Source of the DNA: Lithospermum erythrorhizon
Lineage: Eukaryota; Streptophyta; Magnoliopsida; Boraginales; Boraginaceae
Length of the DNA: 64,000 bases
Assembly: GCA_019722365.1 (NCBI GenBank)
Contig: JADFUC010002091.1
Coordinates: 1 to 64,000, forward strand
Reading direction: 5' to 3'
Shown: positions 45,341 through 56,928 of the stretch, piece by piece
Layout of the letters: each line of letters starts with the position of its first letter
How positions within the stretch are numbered: the stretch's first letter is position 1
Program-made: the position numbers and the translations under genes
Notes under the pieces: generated by a model
The model's database searches: none
Told to the model about the DNA's origin: nothing
The model's input: the letters and a program-made list of their open reading frames with translations, nothing else

Positions 45341-45815
45341 AAATAGCAAATTACTTACTAGATAATGTTGTAGATATCTCTAACCAATATATAGTTTGTT
45401 ATAAAATTTAAAGTTTTATTATCATTAGAAAACATTTATCACAAAACTCATTTGTAGAACAGGCAGGAGCATTCATAGTACCAACATTTAAAGGACTATA
45501 TATATAAATGAGAGCAGTTTTATTCAGATTGCATCAAATTGGTGACTTTAATGGCTTTGAGAATTTTCTAAGAAATTTGCTGAAAAATAAGTCTTCCAAC
45601 TCCCAAGTATTGTTTTGGAATGAGTACGTAGTCATTGTTTGCTCACTTGGTGAGAAAATAATTCATTTTCTTTTTAATTAGAAAAAAGCTTATTTTCTTA
45701 TAAGATCCTAAATATTTCAATTGTATATTTAAAAGATTTCAATAGTTACTTTATTTTAGTTTATTTAGTTTTCTAATCTTATTAAATTTATTTACAAATC
45801 ATACCAACAAGAATT

Positions 45816-46103
45816 ATGGATAATTCTGCTCTTGCTGGCGTGGTGGTTGGATTGTTGTTTGTATTTGTATCATTGCTTATCTTGTTGGGAGGTTATTCAA
45901 CAAAGGTTGATCATAATAAAGTAAATAAACTATAACAAACAGAAGATGTCCAGGTTTCTAAGGAAGAAGGCCAAGAGAATGCAAATTTGCAACAAACAAT
46001 GAAGGAGAAGGAATTAGAGAACATGCATGCTCAGTTCAGAGGGACTATAGTTAATATTGAAACAGTGTTAAAATATATCGAAATGACTATTTTGCGTTGC
46101 TGA
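45816..46103 (+). pseudogene. Small membrane plus coiled-coil ORF interrupted by one stop
   Basis: ATG at 45816 gives MDNSALAGVVVGLLFVFVSL..., 39 residues with one clear membrane segment (about residues 6-26), ending at TAA 45933-45935. The same frame continues without another stop to TGA 46101-46103. It adds a highly charged stretch rich in Glu, Lys and Gln (EDVQVSKEEGQEN, TMKEKELENMHAQF) that looks helical. Together it would be a 95-residue single-pass membrane protein with a coiled-coil tail and one in-frame TAA. I do not recognise the family. It could be a decayed exon or coincidence. Confidence 0.3.
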
Positions 46104-46774
46104 AACTTCCTTAATACTACACTTATAAATAGAAACTAAAATAGTAATTTTATCCCTTTTTTAATACTGTTTGGAGTGTGCCATAGCACCAGTTCTCATT
46201 TCAGGATGGTACATATTTAGTCTTTTCATAATAAGTAGTTCATGTTATCAAATACTCCGAAAGTACTTTTGCAATATCGTTCCTGATCCTTTTATAGGTA
46301 GCTAGGTAGTCGTTCAATAATACTATGTAATTGGTTCTTCCGAATTTGTTATTTTAAGGAAATTCATATATTGATCTTTGTGTTTGGAATTACTATTCAA
46401 TTATGCCTCCAAATTCAAGTAATTAGATGACAAATAAGTGTGTGGATAGGTAACACATTAATTTATACAGGTTCATTCCAATGAGGTACTTTGAAATTAC
46501 GTTATATTATTGAAATTTAGCTATATATGAACCATATCTCAAATTAGGTGTGCTCATATGATCCGAAAATCCGAATTACAAAGCCTCTCAAGAAATATTA
46601 CGGAGTATACTTCTAATATACTTTTATGATGTTGAATTGTTAATAATAATATCTAATAGTCTTGCTTATCATCTCCATATAGTTACAACTCTGAATATAT
46701 GGACTAACAAGAGAAACCAATCATACTAGACATACAACCGGCCTTGAATTAGACAAAACTGCCTGTAATGCCAT

Positions 46775-47767
46775 AGGAGAAAAGGTCGGAACCATCACTA
46801 TGCTTCACATCCTGCTCCCCATTACCTCACCTGGGCGTTCCATTGGCCTCATTTACTCACTTGTCATTTAATATCGGCTTTTTAGCTCAAATTTATCGAC
46901 TTTCCCGTGAAGTCAATCTAGTCATGTAAGATGCACATGTTCTCACTGTAGGGGCAAAATAATAATCATATCTAAAAAATAAATAAATAACGAGATAATA
47001 TATTTTGGTAAAAAGGCCTGGCCCACTCACTCATGTTTACTTTCGCTTCTCATTCACTACTCATGTTTGTTATGTTCCCATTCACTCAATGGTCAATTTT
47101 AATGTCCTATTTACTCCTAACGCCAACTCACCGGTTAACCGTTAGTCAATCCATGTGCAAGGCACGTGACTTTTCCGCGTATGTAAAATAGTAATTTCAC
47201 ATCTAAAAAAACTTCCTAAAATAATAAAAAATGGGGGATGATAACCAACCCCAAAATTAGTTTAGGACTTTCACAAAAATGAAAAAATTGACAGAACTGA
47301 TGATAACTCCAAATCATCCAATTTTTCTTCTAAGTCAATTGACTTTTTCTAATTGAGAATTTTGTGAAATACCCTAAATAAATTTTGGCACCGGTTGTAT
47401 TCTCTAATTTTAAACTTTTAAAAGTTTTAGATATGAAAATACTATTTTACCCTGTAAAAGTCACGTTAGGAGTAAAATTGGACTGAGTGAACGTGACCAT
47501 AACAAACAATGAATGAACGGGGAAACGAAAGTAAACACGAATGTTGAATGGGCCTTTTGCTAAAATTGAGAATTTTGTGAAATTACTTATTTTGCCCCTT
47601 ACTAAGAACAGGTATGATAAACACATGACCATTTTACGAAAAGTCAACAAATCAAGTAAAAGAAATCAATATTAAATGACAAGTGAGTGAATGGCGTCTA
47701 CATAAAGTTCATGAGTGAGTGAACGGTGAAAACAGAGGTAAACATGTTGACGGCTCCGCTTTTACCC
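46775..47767. mobile_element. Foldback element with 8-bp target duplication
   Basis: A 993-bp element whose halves are inverted copies over roughly 460 bp each. The left ends AGGAGAAAAGGTCGGAACC and the reverse complement of the right GGGTAAAAGCGGAGCCG correspond. Inner pairs include ACTCACTTGTCATTTAATAT, GGGGCAAAATAA and GTTTACTTTCG. It is flanked by AATGCCAT (46767-46774) and AATGTCAT (47768-47775), one mismatch in eight. It encodes nothing. Duplication length fits a non-autonomous hAT or Mutator-type element. Confidence 0.8.
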
Positions 47768-49884
47768 AATGTCATATCTTTAAACTAGAACGGGGCTCCA
47801 TCGGGCCAACCGCACCTCGCTGAAATCCCACAGAAATTCAAAAAGTCGCCCGTGAGCCATTGAATCATTGATCGGGAACTTCTCGCTTCATACCGAGGTC
47901 CCCGTTAGAAATACGCTTAGATATTTGAAATAATGTCCGCCGAATAATCTGGACAACAACCGATTTACTCATTTAAGTTTAAGTTTGTATATATACGCTC
48001 GACATGTAGTAATGTTCGTATTAGATACTCGAGATGACATTAGGGCTATGATCGCTACTAGAGTTCTATCATAATCAATGTTGTAATATATAATGTTCGG
48101 TTATCATTATTTAGTACATGACTTTTGTCAATCGAGCCTAAGAAGTCACACACTTAAATTTAAAAGTGAGTCATAATTTAATTATAACTTTCGTGGTTTA
48201 AATGGAACTGTAGCATCGGGGCAAAATTTCAATTGTGGAATTATGCCCATGTTCGACTATTATGGGAAGAAGAAGCTTCCGAATTTTTTTTTTGTAGAAT
48301 CATTATTTAAATATTTTACTTAGCTTTGTATGTGTCTTTATTTTAGGAATAAGAAGCGAGAAAATTCCTAAGACTCTTCCTACTCATTATAGCTCTAATC
48401 AAAAGAGTCAGAGGAGACGAGAATTCTAAATTGTTCTAAAAAGCATAATTCTAGAATATTTTTCTTAACCACTAAACGTGCATTAATTTAAGTGGATAAG
48501 AATCGCGAAGATTCTAATCTTATATATTTGTTTTAGTTGACTATGAGGGGTTTTAAGAGGTGATATTTTACTTAAAACTCTACTATTTTAGTTATAGTTG
48601 ATGGCTAAAATATATGGCCCAAATGCTCATAAAGGCCACTCTTTATGAAGAAAATTGCTCATCACTTTTTGGTATCTACTCTCAGGAAAATCAAAGCTCT
48701 CTCTTCTCTCTTTTCCTCGTCGATCAAGTCAGGAAGAATTCCGAATTTTTCTCACTGCATCTTCCATAGTTCAATATTTTAAAGGGGCTCTAGTAAAACC
48801 TCCTCCGAATGGACTTGTTCGATCAAGCCGTAGACAATCTTGGACGCACTCTCGCTTTTGGATGCTCAGAGGTTCTCCATGACAATATTCGCCGCTACTC
48901 ACTGCTTTAATTCCGTAAGAACGGTACATATTTTATGTTCTTAATTATAGTTTATACAACTCGATAGTGATCATGGAATTATGACCAAATAATATTGTTA
49001 GAATATTATTTATACATTAGAAACACCAATAGTCCCGACAAAGTTGCACTTTCTTCAAGTAGCAATTTTTGAGACCTTCAACAAGACCCCAGAGAACCCC
49101 ATGAAAATAACCGAGACGGTGTAGTAGCACCGTTAACCTTTCCTTCCTAGAGGTTCGGCATTTAACTTTTTCGCACTAGCAATTTTTTTTTTGTATGTTC
49201 ACCTTGCACTAGCAATTTTTTTCTTTTGCAAAAAAATTGAAAAAAACTTGATCTCCAATAACCAAGTGTCCCTCCTCTCTTCACTTAAACACAAAAAAAA
49301 AAACTTTGACCAAAGTCCCTTTTCATCTCCCTTCTCTCCCACTCTCCCCTACTTTTCTAAAACATGTACAAATAATAATTAAATTATTATTATAAACTTA
49401 TAATATTTCAATTTCTGGCCAAGCTTTCAATATCATTTTTAATTTTGATCCACTTCACTTCGCTTTCACTCTGCCCAATTTTGGTATCGTTAATAAGAAC
49501 TCTGTTGGTTAATTACTCTAGTTGGTTATTTATTAGTTTAATTTCACTTGATTTGTCAATTACTTAAGTTGGTTTGTTAATTACATCAATTTCACATAAA
49601 TTTGGATTTCAATTATATGTTAGTCAAGTTAAATTTGAATTTGAATTTGAAGTGTTTCTACTTGGAAGTTTATTTGATTGGGAGAAATATATCAGCTTGA
49701 TGAACAAAAAAGAATAAATGAATTATTTAATCTTGTTATTTTCAATGGTCGTTACTTTTCATTTATTTAGTATCCGTAGCTTTCAAAATATCGTTTAATC
49801 TTATTATTTTCGTTAACTATAATTTTTATATTTTGAATTATGAAATGAATACTCACATTTACTAACTATAATCTCTATTATTAC
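47768..49884. other. Spacer without recognised gene
   Basis: 2.1 kb without a supported gene. 48620-48960 has wording like the transcribed part of a plant LTR (pyrimidine-rich CTCTCTTCTCTCTTTTCC leader), so a solo LTR or old fragment is possible, but no second copy is present in the window to confirm it. Confidence 0.35.
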
Positions 49885-50757
49885 TGTATGTTTATTGGAT
49901 GTGTTTTTCGTGGTACATGTGTTGTTAACAGATGGATACAACACGTGGAATATAGGAGTATTATTACCGCTGGATTCAGTCCAACCAATTGATGTGATTG
50001 AAGATTTTAATAACTGAAAAAAAAGGAATGTTATTTATGGTATATTATATTCAAATTACAAAGACTTTGGAGAAAACTTTCCTTCTTGAACAATCTACTA
50101 TTTGTTATGGAAAAGTCCTAAAGATGATCAAGATTGCTATTTATGGTGGAAGATATTACGTTCGAAATCAAAAGACTTGGAGAAAAAGCTTCTTGAATAA
50201 ACTACTATTTATTATGGAGAGTCATAAAGATGATTGAAGATTGATTGAAGACATGTGGATTGTGTTCATTACACACTTTGGGCTATTTAAGAAGATATGA
50301 TGAAGACTGTCTAAGACAAGAAACATATTTCATTTTATTTTCTTTCACCATATACGTAGTTGTTTTGAATTTAGTGCTTTGAGTTTTTGTTCTTTTGACT
50401 AAACTCGACAGACGCCGTTTCGACACATCGACAAGGATGTCTCGAACCAACATATACTATCCTTAATCACATGTCATGAGAGCATTGTGTATCATAGCCA
50501 AAGATCAGGTGCTAATCGGGGGAGCCTCGTTCGACTAGTTGATGAAGCGTGTGGAGCATCAGTTTACAAGACACTCGCCGTAACACCCTTTATAGTGCAA
50601 TCTTTACCGGCTTACCTCCGCACGTGAAGTCGCGGGCACCGAACCTGCTACCACCTCTGGTGTTCTTGTTATTTTTTTGTACTTACTGTTATCCAAGTGT
50701 TACCAACTCCCTGCACTTATCGTTATCTCCAACATCGCTACATCTCTTACTTTTTCA
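49885..50757 (+). repeat. 5' LTR of copia D
   Basis: It runs from TGTATGTTTATTGG to ...CTTACTTTTTCA and pairs with about 56019-56923. Shared blocks include CCAATTGATGTGATTGA, GGAATGTTATTTATGG, TTATTTAAGAAGA and TATAGTGCAATCTTTAC. Confidence 0.88.
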
Positions 50758-50758
50758 C

Positions 50759-50772
50759 CGGGTATCGTGAGC
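50759..50772 (+). other. Primer-binding site of copia D (tRNA-Met type, degraded)
   Basis: GGGTATCGTGAGC resembles TGGTATCAGAGC and lies one base after the LTR end. Confidence 0.55.
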
Positions 50773-50813
50773 CGCACTCGACGTGACTGAGTGGATCGTG
50801 GAAGAGTAGCATC

Positions 50814-51836
50814 ATGGACGGAATGGGGCTGAAGCGAAACTCGATTAGTCGTCCTCCGTTGTTGGATGGAACAAATTATCCATATTGGAAGGCCAAGATG
50901 ACAGCATTCCTAAGATCTGTCGATACTAAGACGTGGAAATCTGTTTTAACAGGATGGACTGCTCCAACTGTTACTAACAATGGTGTTACAACCGGCAGCG
51001 AGGCCGATTGGAGCATCGTTGAAGAAGAACCATTCTTGAAATAGTAAGGTTTTAAATGCTATTTCCGTATGTGGATCCAAATGTTTTTAAAATGATAAGC
51101 TCATGCACCGAAAGCAAGGATGCTGCTGGGAAGCAAAACCGTGCATTTGTGTAGAACACAAAAAGTTAGAATGTCAAGGCTCCAACAACTTACTACCCGA
51201 TGGGAGGCTCTCAAGATGGAGGAAGATGAAAATATTTCATCCTACAATTCGAAGATTAAAGATATTGCAAATGAGTCATTTGCACTAGGAGAAGCAATGA
51301 GCAACGAAAAGCTTGTGAGGAAGATCCTTAGAACCCTTCCCAAGAGATTTGCACACAAAGTCACCGCCATTGAAGAGGCGCAAGATCTTACCACGATGAA
51401 AGTTGATGAATTGGTTGGAAACTTAACCACATTCGAGATGACCTTTGATGAAGGAGACTGGAAGAAGGCGGATCAAGCGCTTAAAGTATCTACATCGAGA
51501 AGGAAATGAAGAGAACTTGGTCGAAACTATGAACATGTTAGCCAAAAGTTTCAACAAAACCATGCGCAAGTTCAACAAAAATTCATATGGGGGTAATGAG
51601 TGCAGCTGTTGGTGACCGAGGGAACAACAGATGGAAAAATCAGAACAAAAATGGAGGAAATTATGGTCAGACATCCAAAGCCAAAGGAATACAGTGTCAT
51701 GAATGTGAAGGATATGGCCACATACAAGTTGAATGTCCTAATTACGTAAAGAAGCAGTCAAGGAGCTATTACACTACATTGACCGATGAGGATACAGATG
51801 AAGAAGAGCTGACTGAAAACAAAGTTAGCAACTTGT
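50814..51836 (+). pseudogene. gag of copia D
   Basis: MDGMGLKRNSISRPPLLDGT opens it, with NYPYWKAKMTAFLRS, then a TAG stop at 51042-51044. It resumes as RLQQLTTRWEALKMEEDENI, LVRKILRTLPKRF and EEAQDLTTMKVDELVGNL (51170-51430). The CCHC zinc knuckle is intact at about 51692-51738: CHECEGYGHIQVECPNY. This is the nucleocapsid part that binds element RNA. The gag is split into at least three frames. Confidence 0.88.
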
Positions 51837-52419
51837 AGCGATGGAAAGATTACGACAAATAACCCGACAATCCAACTGTTGATAACACATTGACTCCAGA
51901 TGATAGTGATGAGGAAGATCTTACTCAAGAAGAGCTTATTGAAAACTACCAGGAACTTTTCAGCAAATGGTCGAAGTTAACCTCTGTGTTTACGGTGAAT
52001 GAAGCGAGTAAAGAAAGTGCTAACAAATGAAAAATGCATTTAATTAAAGAAGCTTCAAATATTGAGAACGAGGTTGTGGAATGGGAAAAGCAAAGTCAAG
52101 GGATTCGAGAAGTGGTATCGAATGTGATGAATCTAAAGACTTATGTCTTGATGAAATTCTTTACGAAAGGAAACCACATGGTGATAACTCGATCGATTTG
52201 TACGAGATCATACCATGCAACGTGTTGGCCGCACTGACACCGACATGGATCAACATACGAACTCGTATCGTAGGTAACTGGAGATGTTATTACCGTGGAA
52301 ATAGAGGCATATTTCACCTTATTGCTATAAACCGTATGGAAAAGGGAAGAAAGGTGTATTCAACTCACAAAACTCAATACATAGCGAAGAGGTTGTCATT
52401 GTTGCTTATACCTCACCGA

Positions 52420-53560
52420 AATACCGACCGGACGGTACTTGATAGCGGATGTTCTAAACACATGACGGGTAGTCCGGATTGTTTAACAACCGAAGTTCAT
52501 CAAGGAGAACATGTAACCTTTGGTGATGGAGCAAAAGGGAAAATCATTGCGTGACAATCAATATAGTAGTGGCCGCTAGTTGGAAGATATTTTGTTGGGT
52601 GGAAGGATTAACGGCCAAATTGATTAGCATCACCGCCATGTGACAAGCGGAATGACAAAGGGCGCTTGACAAAGACAAATGCAATGTGAGAAAAAACAAC
52701 CAAGTAGTGATGATGGGGGTTCGCCTTCAGACGATAATTGCTACCTTTGGAAGCCATTCACATCGCTTACAAGTGTTCGTGGAGGAGTTCATTTTATGGC
52801 ATAAAAAGTCAATATACCAATATCAAAACATGCAAAAGTTGATTAAAATGGAGGTTGTGCGTGGTCTACCCAGAGTCGAGGTAACAGAAGAAACATGTGG
52901 AGAATGTCAAGCTGGTAAACTCATTAAAAGTGTCACACCATCGCCATAAATACGTGGTAACAACTCGTGTGTTGGAGCTAATGCATACGATCTTACGGGT
53001 CCAATGCAGTGAGCTATGGTGGGAAAGAGGTATGTTTACGTATGTGTTGATGACTTTTCTCGCTACACTTGGGTGGAATTCATAAGGGAGAAATCAGATA
53101 CCTTCGATGTGTTCTAAACAAATACACTCAACTGTGAGGGAAAAGGGCAATTTATCATAAGGATTGGAGTGTTCATGGCAAAGAATTTGAAATTCTAGGT
53201 TTCTATGATTTTGTTCGAGCTAAGGGATTCATCATGAGGCTCATCACCCATTACACCACAACAAATAAAATGGGATCGTCAGAAGGAAGAACCGTATTCA
53301 TTCAAGAAATGGCACGTGTTATGATTCATGCCAAAAAAGCCTATCAAGCCTCCGGCCGAGGCTATCAACATACAGGTCATATTCACAACCGTATTACTTT
53401 CAGACCGGGTACCAACTGCACAAATTATGAAATATGGAGGGAGAGAAAGCCGAATGTTCAATATTTCCATATTTTTGGCAGTCTTTGTTATATTTTGGCG
53501 GATCGTGAACCAAGACAAAAGTTTGATGTAAGTATTTAAGGCATTTTTCTCTAGGTTACT
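52420..53560 (+). pseudogene. Protease and integrase region of copia D
   Basis: Protease active site VLDSGCSKHMTGSPDCL at about 52432-52485, followed by HVTFGDGAKGKIIA. The GAG-pre-integrase CxxC appears as ETCGECQAGKL (about 52885-52920). Integrase pieces are [20 protein letters not shown] (about 53040-53105), GRTVFIQEMARVMIHAKKA (53290-53345) and PNVQYFHIFGSLCYILADRE (53450-53510). Frameshifts lie between blocks, and the second half of the core is disturbed. Confidence 0.85.
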
Positions 53561-53999
53561 CCAAGAACAAAGAGAGCCTTAAGAGTCTTCAACAAGAAAA
53601 CTCAACTCATAATGGAGTCTGTAAATGTTAAGGTGATTGACCAAGAAAGCAATATAGAAAAAGGGAACATGGATGAGGAAGATGTTATGGCTGTGTGGTA
53701 CCACGCTGATCGAATCTCTGCAGAAGCACCGCACAAGTGATAATGTGTTGTTTCAAAACAAGTGATACCACGACGACCGAATTCTGGCAGAAAAGCACAA
53801 ATAAGGATAATGTGCTGTTGAACCAGCGGCCCGCATTCAAAAGGAGCATCCTTGTTGATAAATATAATTAAAATTACGGAGGAATTAATAAGAAGAAAAT
53901 AGAGTAGATTATCTAAGATGAGCGGATTGTTGGGTCAACATGTTTTATCTCTTTTAGTTGAACCCCGCTAATGTCTTGTGAAGCTCTCAAAGATGAATT

Positions 54000-55420
54000 T
54001 TGATAAATGCTATGCAAGAGGAACTTCTTCAATTTCAGAGGAATGGTGTTTGGGAATTAGTTCCTAATCGAGGCACACATAAGCACGTTGTTGGAACAAA
54101 GTGGATTTACAAAAATAAAACTGATGAGCAAGGAAATGTTACACGCAACAAAGCACGGTTGGTGGCACAGGGTTACTCACAAGTGGAAGGCATAGATTTT
54201 GAAGAAACCTTTGCACCTGTGGCAAGATTAGAAGCCATACGATTGCTATTGAGTTTGGCTTGCTTAATGAAAGTCAAGTTATTTCAAATGGACGCGAAAG
54301 TGCTCTGAACTGTGGGTCATCAATAAGAAGTTTAAGTGGAGAAACCTAAGGGTTTTGTTGATGCAGATCATCCAGGCATGTGTATAAACTAAAGAAGGCT
54401 TTATACGGGCTTAAGCAAGCACCTCGGGCTTGGTACGTAGACTACTAAATTTTTATGGAAATTGCACAATGGTGAGTCGACAACATTGTTCTTAAAAAGT
54501 GAGAAGTTATTAAATTGGCGATAGCTCAAATTTACGTGATGATATTGTGTTTGAGGAATGTCGCACCAAATGGTGCAACAATTTGTTCAATGATGAAAAG
54601 TGAATTTGAAATGAGTAGTCATGGGGAGTTAAATTACTTGGGCCCATAAAGCATAAATGAAAGATAGCATATTTCGTCTCTACTAAAGTATGTAAAGATC
54701 TTTGGTGGAAGAAATTGGTTTGGAAAATGCTAAAGCGAAAGGACACTGGCCGCAACACATGTGAAAGTAGAAAAGATCAATATGGTGTTTAAGTTGACGT
54801 GGAGCACATACGTATAATGACATGTTTCTTCTCTATTTAAATGCCTAGTAGACCGATATTCCTACTACTAATGGCAAGATTCCAAGCTAATCCCAAGGAG
54901 AGTCACTTAAATCATGTGAAGAGAATAATCAAATATGTGCACGGTACCACAGACTATGGTATTTTGTAATAATATCTTCATACAAACAAAGACTTTCATG
55001 GTTATCAGGACTGACAGGGTCGGAAGTGTCAAGACAAAGAGTACATCAGGTGGATGTTTTCTTCTGGGAAACAATCTTGTTTCATGGTTTAGTAAAAGTA
55101 AACTCGGTCTCATTATCTACCGTCAATACATAGCCGCCGGAAGTAGTCAGACTAACTCTCGTGGGATTTAAACAGGCCGAGGAATATGGTGTCAGCGTGT
55201 GCCATGACATTTATCATGATACAACCTGAAAGGCTTATAAATATATCCAAGAATCCCGCTCAACATAGAAGGACCAAAACATTGACATCAGCATCATTTC
55301 ATTAGAGAATCAAAGGAGGAGAAAGTCATGCTTTGGAACACGCAGCTCGACAAACAATAGGCGATATATTTACAAAGTGCTCGATACAAATCATGAAGTT
55401 TTTAAGATCTCACTGGTCTG
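54000..55420 (+). pseudogene. Reverse transcriptase and RNase H of copia D
   Basis: The RT start is well kept: [72 protein letters not shown] (54000-54308). Later blocks are broken: KALYGLKQAPRAW (about 54395-54440) and HLNHVKRIIKYVHGT (about 54905-54950). RNase H shows STSGGCFLLGNNLVSWFSKSK (55040-55100) and DIXHHFIRE-type wording near 55290-55320. It is not functional. Confidence 0.88.
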
Positions 55421-55439
55421 TGTCTCATGGAGAAATAGC

Positions 55440-56018
55440 AATACCAATGGTTGTAATACTACGAAGGATGATACGAAGTGTTATAAATGTTGACTAACAA
55501 GGTACGTGTCGCGATTTTTATTAGATGGAAACACCTTTTATTCAATTTTTATTCCCTTCTTAAACCCATAAACCTTCCTTCCTTAAAAAAAAAAGGTCGA
55601 AAAATTCCCAAGAAGAAAGTGGCGAAGGTAATTCTAGCAAATGTCGGGCTCAAAATTGCAGCGAAAAGTTGTTATTAGGGGAGTCATCTGTCAATCCATC
55701 TATTACTGGCTCGATGAATGCTCAAGAAGAACGCGATGTTGTCGCCGGAGGAGACAGCAGCAAATCTCCAAATACGACAAAATAATGTTGATGTTTTCGT
55801 ATGGCTTTGTGATATGTCGGGGATAAGTGTTTTGCAACAATTTGGGGGAGAAAACTGGTACTTTGATAAAACTTGGTTATCTATTGTTTTGGATATTATT
55901 TCGATGTTGAACTGCTTTTGATATTATCTTGCTTGGTGCTTGCTTGGTTTTCCGCTATCGTGTGGTTGATTATATTTTCTGTGGTTGAATTTGTCGCGAA
56001 AAACAAACCCAAATGGGA
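55440..56018 (+). other. 3' region of copia D
   Basis: About 0.6 kb between RNase H and the 3' LTR. It contains short open frames (55487-55678 with a KKKGRKIPKKKV basic stretch) but no recognised extra ORF like that of copia A. It ends with the purine tract at 56008-56019. Confidence 0.5.
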
Positions 56019-56923
56019 GTTTAGTGTGTTTTATCGATGCTGCTGCTATATACGCTAGTTAATGTATTTGATACAACAAGCGTAATACTGTGAGTATTAT
56101 TATCATTGATTCAAATTAACCAATTGATGTGATTGAGAATTTTGTCAATCAAAACAAAAGGAATGTTATTTATGGAAGATATTATATTCTAAATCGGGAA
56201 AGACTTTGGAGAAAAACTTTCCTTCTTGAATAAATCTATCATTTGTTATGGAAAGTCTTAAAGATAATTGAAGATTGGTTATTTATGGTGGAAGATATTA
56301 GGTTCGAATTGGCAAAAGACTTTGAGAAAAGCTCTTCTTGAATAAACTACTATTTATTATGGAGAGTCATAAAGATGATCAAGACGGACAAGACTCATGG
56401 ATCGTTGGCTCACATTACACACTCGGGGTTATTTAAGAAGACGGACGAAGAATGGGTCTAAGACAAGAAACATATTTTCTCATTTTTATTCTCTTCACCA
56501 TATACGCAGTTGTTTTGAATTTAGTGTGTTTGAGTTTTTGTTCTTTTGACTCAAACTGATTGTACACCTGTTCTTGACACATTGACAAGGACAGGTCTGA
56601 AACCAACATATACTTTTCTTAATCTCATGCTGTTGAGCATGGAGTATTGTAGCCAAAGATTGTAAGAATCAGGGGGAGCCTGGTTCAACTAGTTGATAGA
56701 GTATTCTAGGGCGTAGAAGTTGGGATACTGTCTAGTAAGACCCTCGTTGTAACATCTCTTTATAGTGCAATCTTTACTGGTTTATACCTCCTCGGTGGCG
56801 CGGCACCGAACTGGTTAACAATTCTTGGTGTTCTTGTTATTTATTTCTGTACGTGCTGTTATCCAAGTGTAACCAACACCCATCGACATCATACTCAAAT
56901 ATCGCTATTAATTTACTTTTTCA
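56019..56923 (+). repeat. 3' LTR of copia D
   Basis: It pairs with 49885-50757 and ends ...TTTACTTTTTCA, followed at once by ATTAC. The first bases after the polypurine tract are disturbed relative to the 5' LTR, so the left edge is uncertain by a few bases. Confidence 0.85.
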
Positions 56924-56928
56924 ATTAC

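Larger units (their letters stand above)
45064..46774. other. Spacer with a short ORF and a duplication
   Basis: AT-rich flank of copia C. The only structured items are the exact 30-bp tandem duplication at 45281-45340 and the small ORF at 45816. No other gene seen. Confidence 0.4.
49885..56923 (+). mobile_element. Copia element D (SIRE-like)
   Basis: A 7.0-kb Ty1/copia element, plus strand, bounded by ~0.9-kb LTRs and a perfect 5-bp target duplication ATTAC (49880-49884 and 56924-56928). It has a tRNA-Met-type primer site after the 5' LTR and a purine tract CCCAAATGGGAG before the 3' LTR. Gag and pol blocks resemble those of copia A, so the two are relatives, though their LTRs differ. Frames are broken in every domain. 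Confidence 0.9.

Noticed and set aside
48620..48960. Solo LTR
   Set aside because: The wording is LTR-like, but no second copy, clear TG/CA ends or target duplication could be found.
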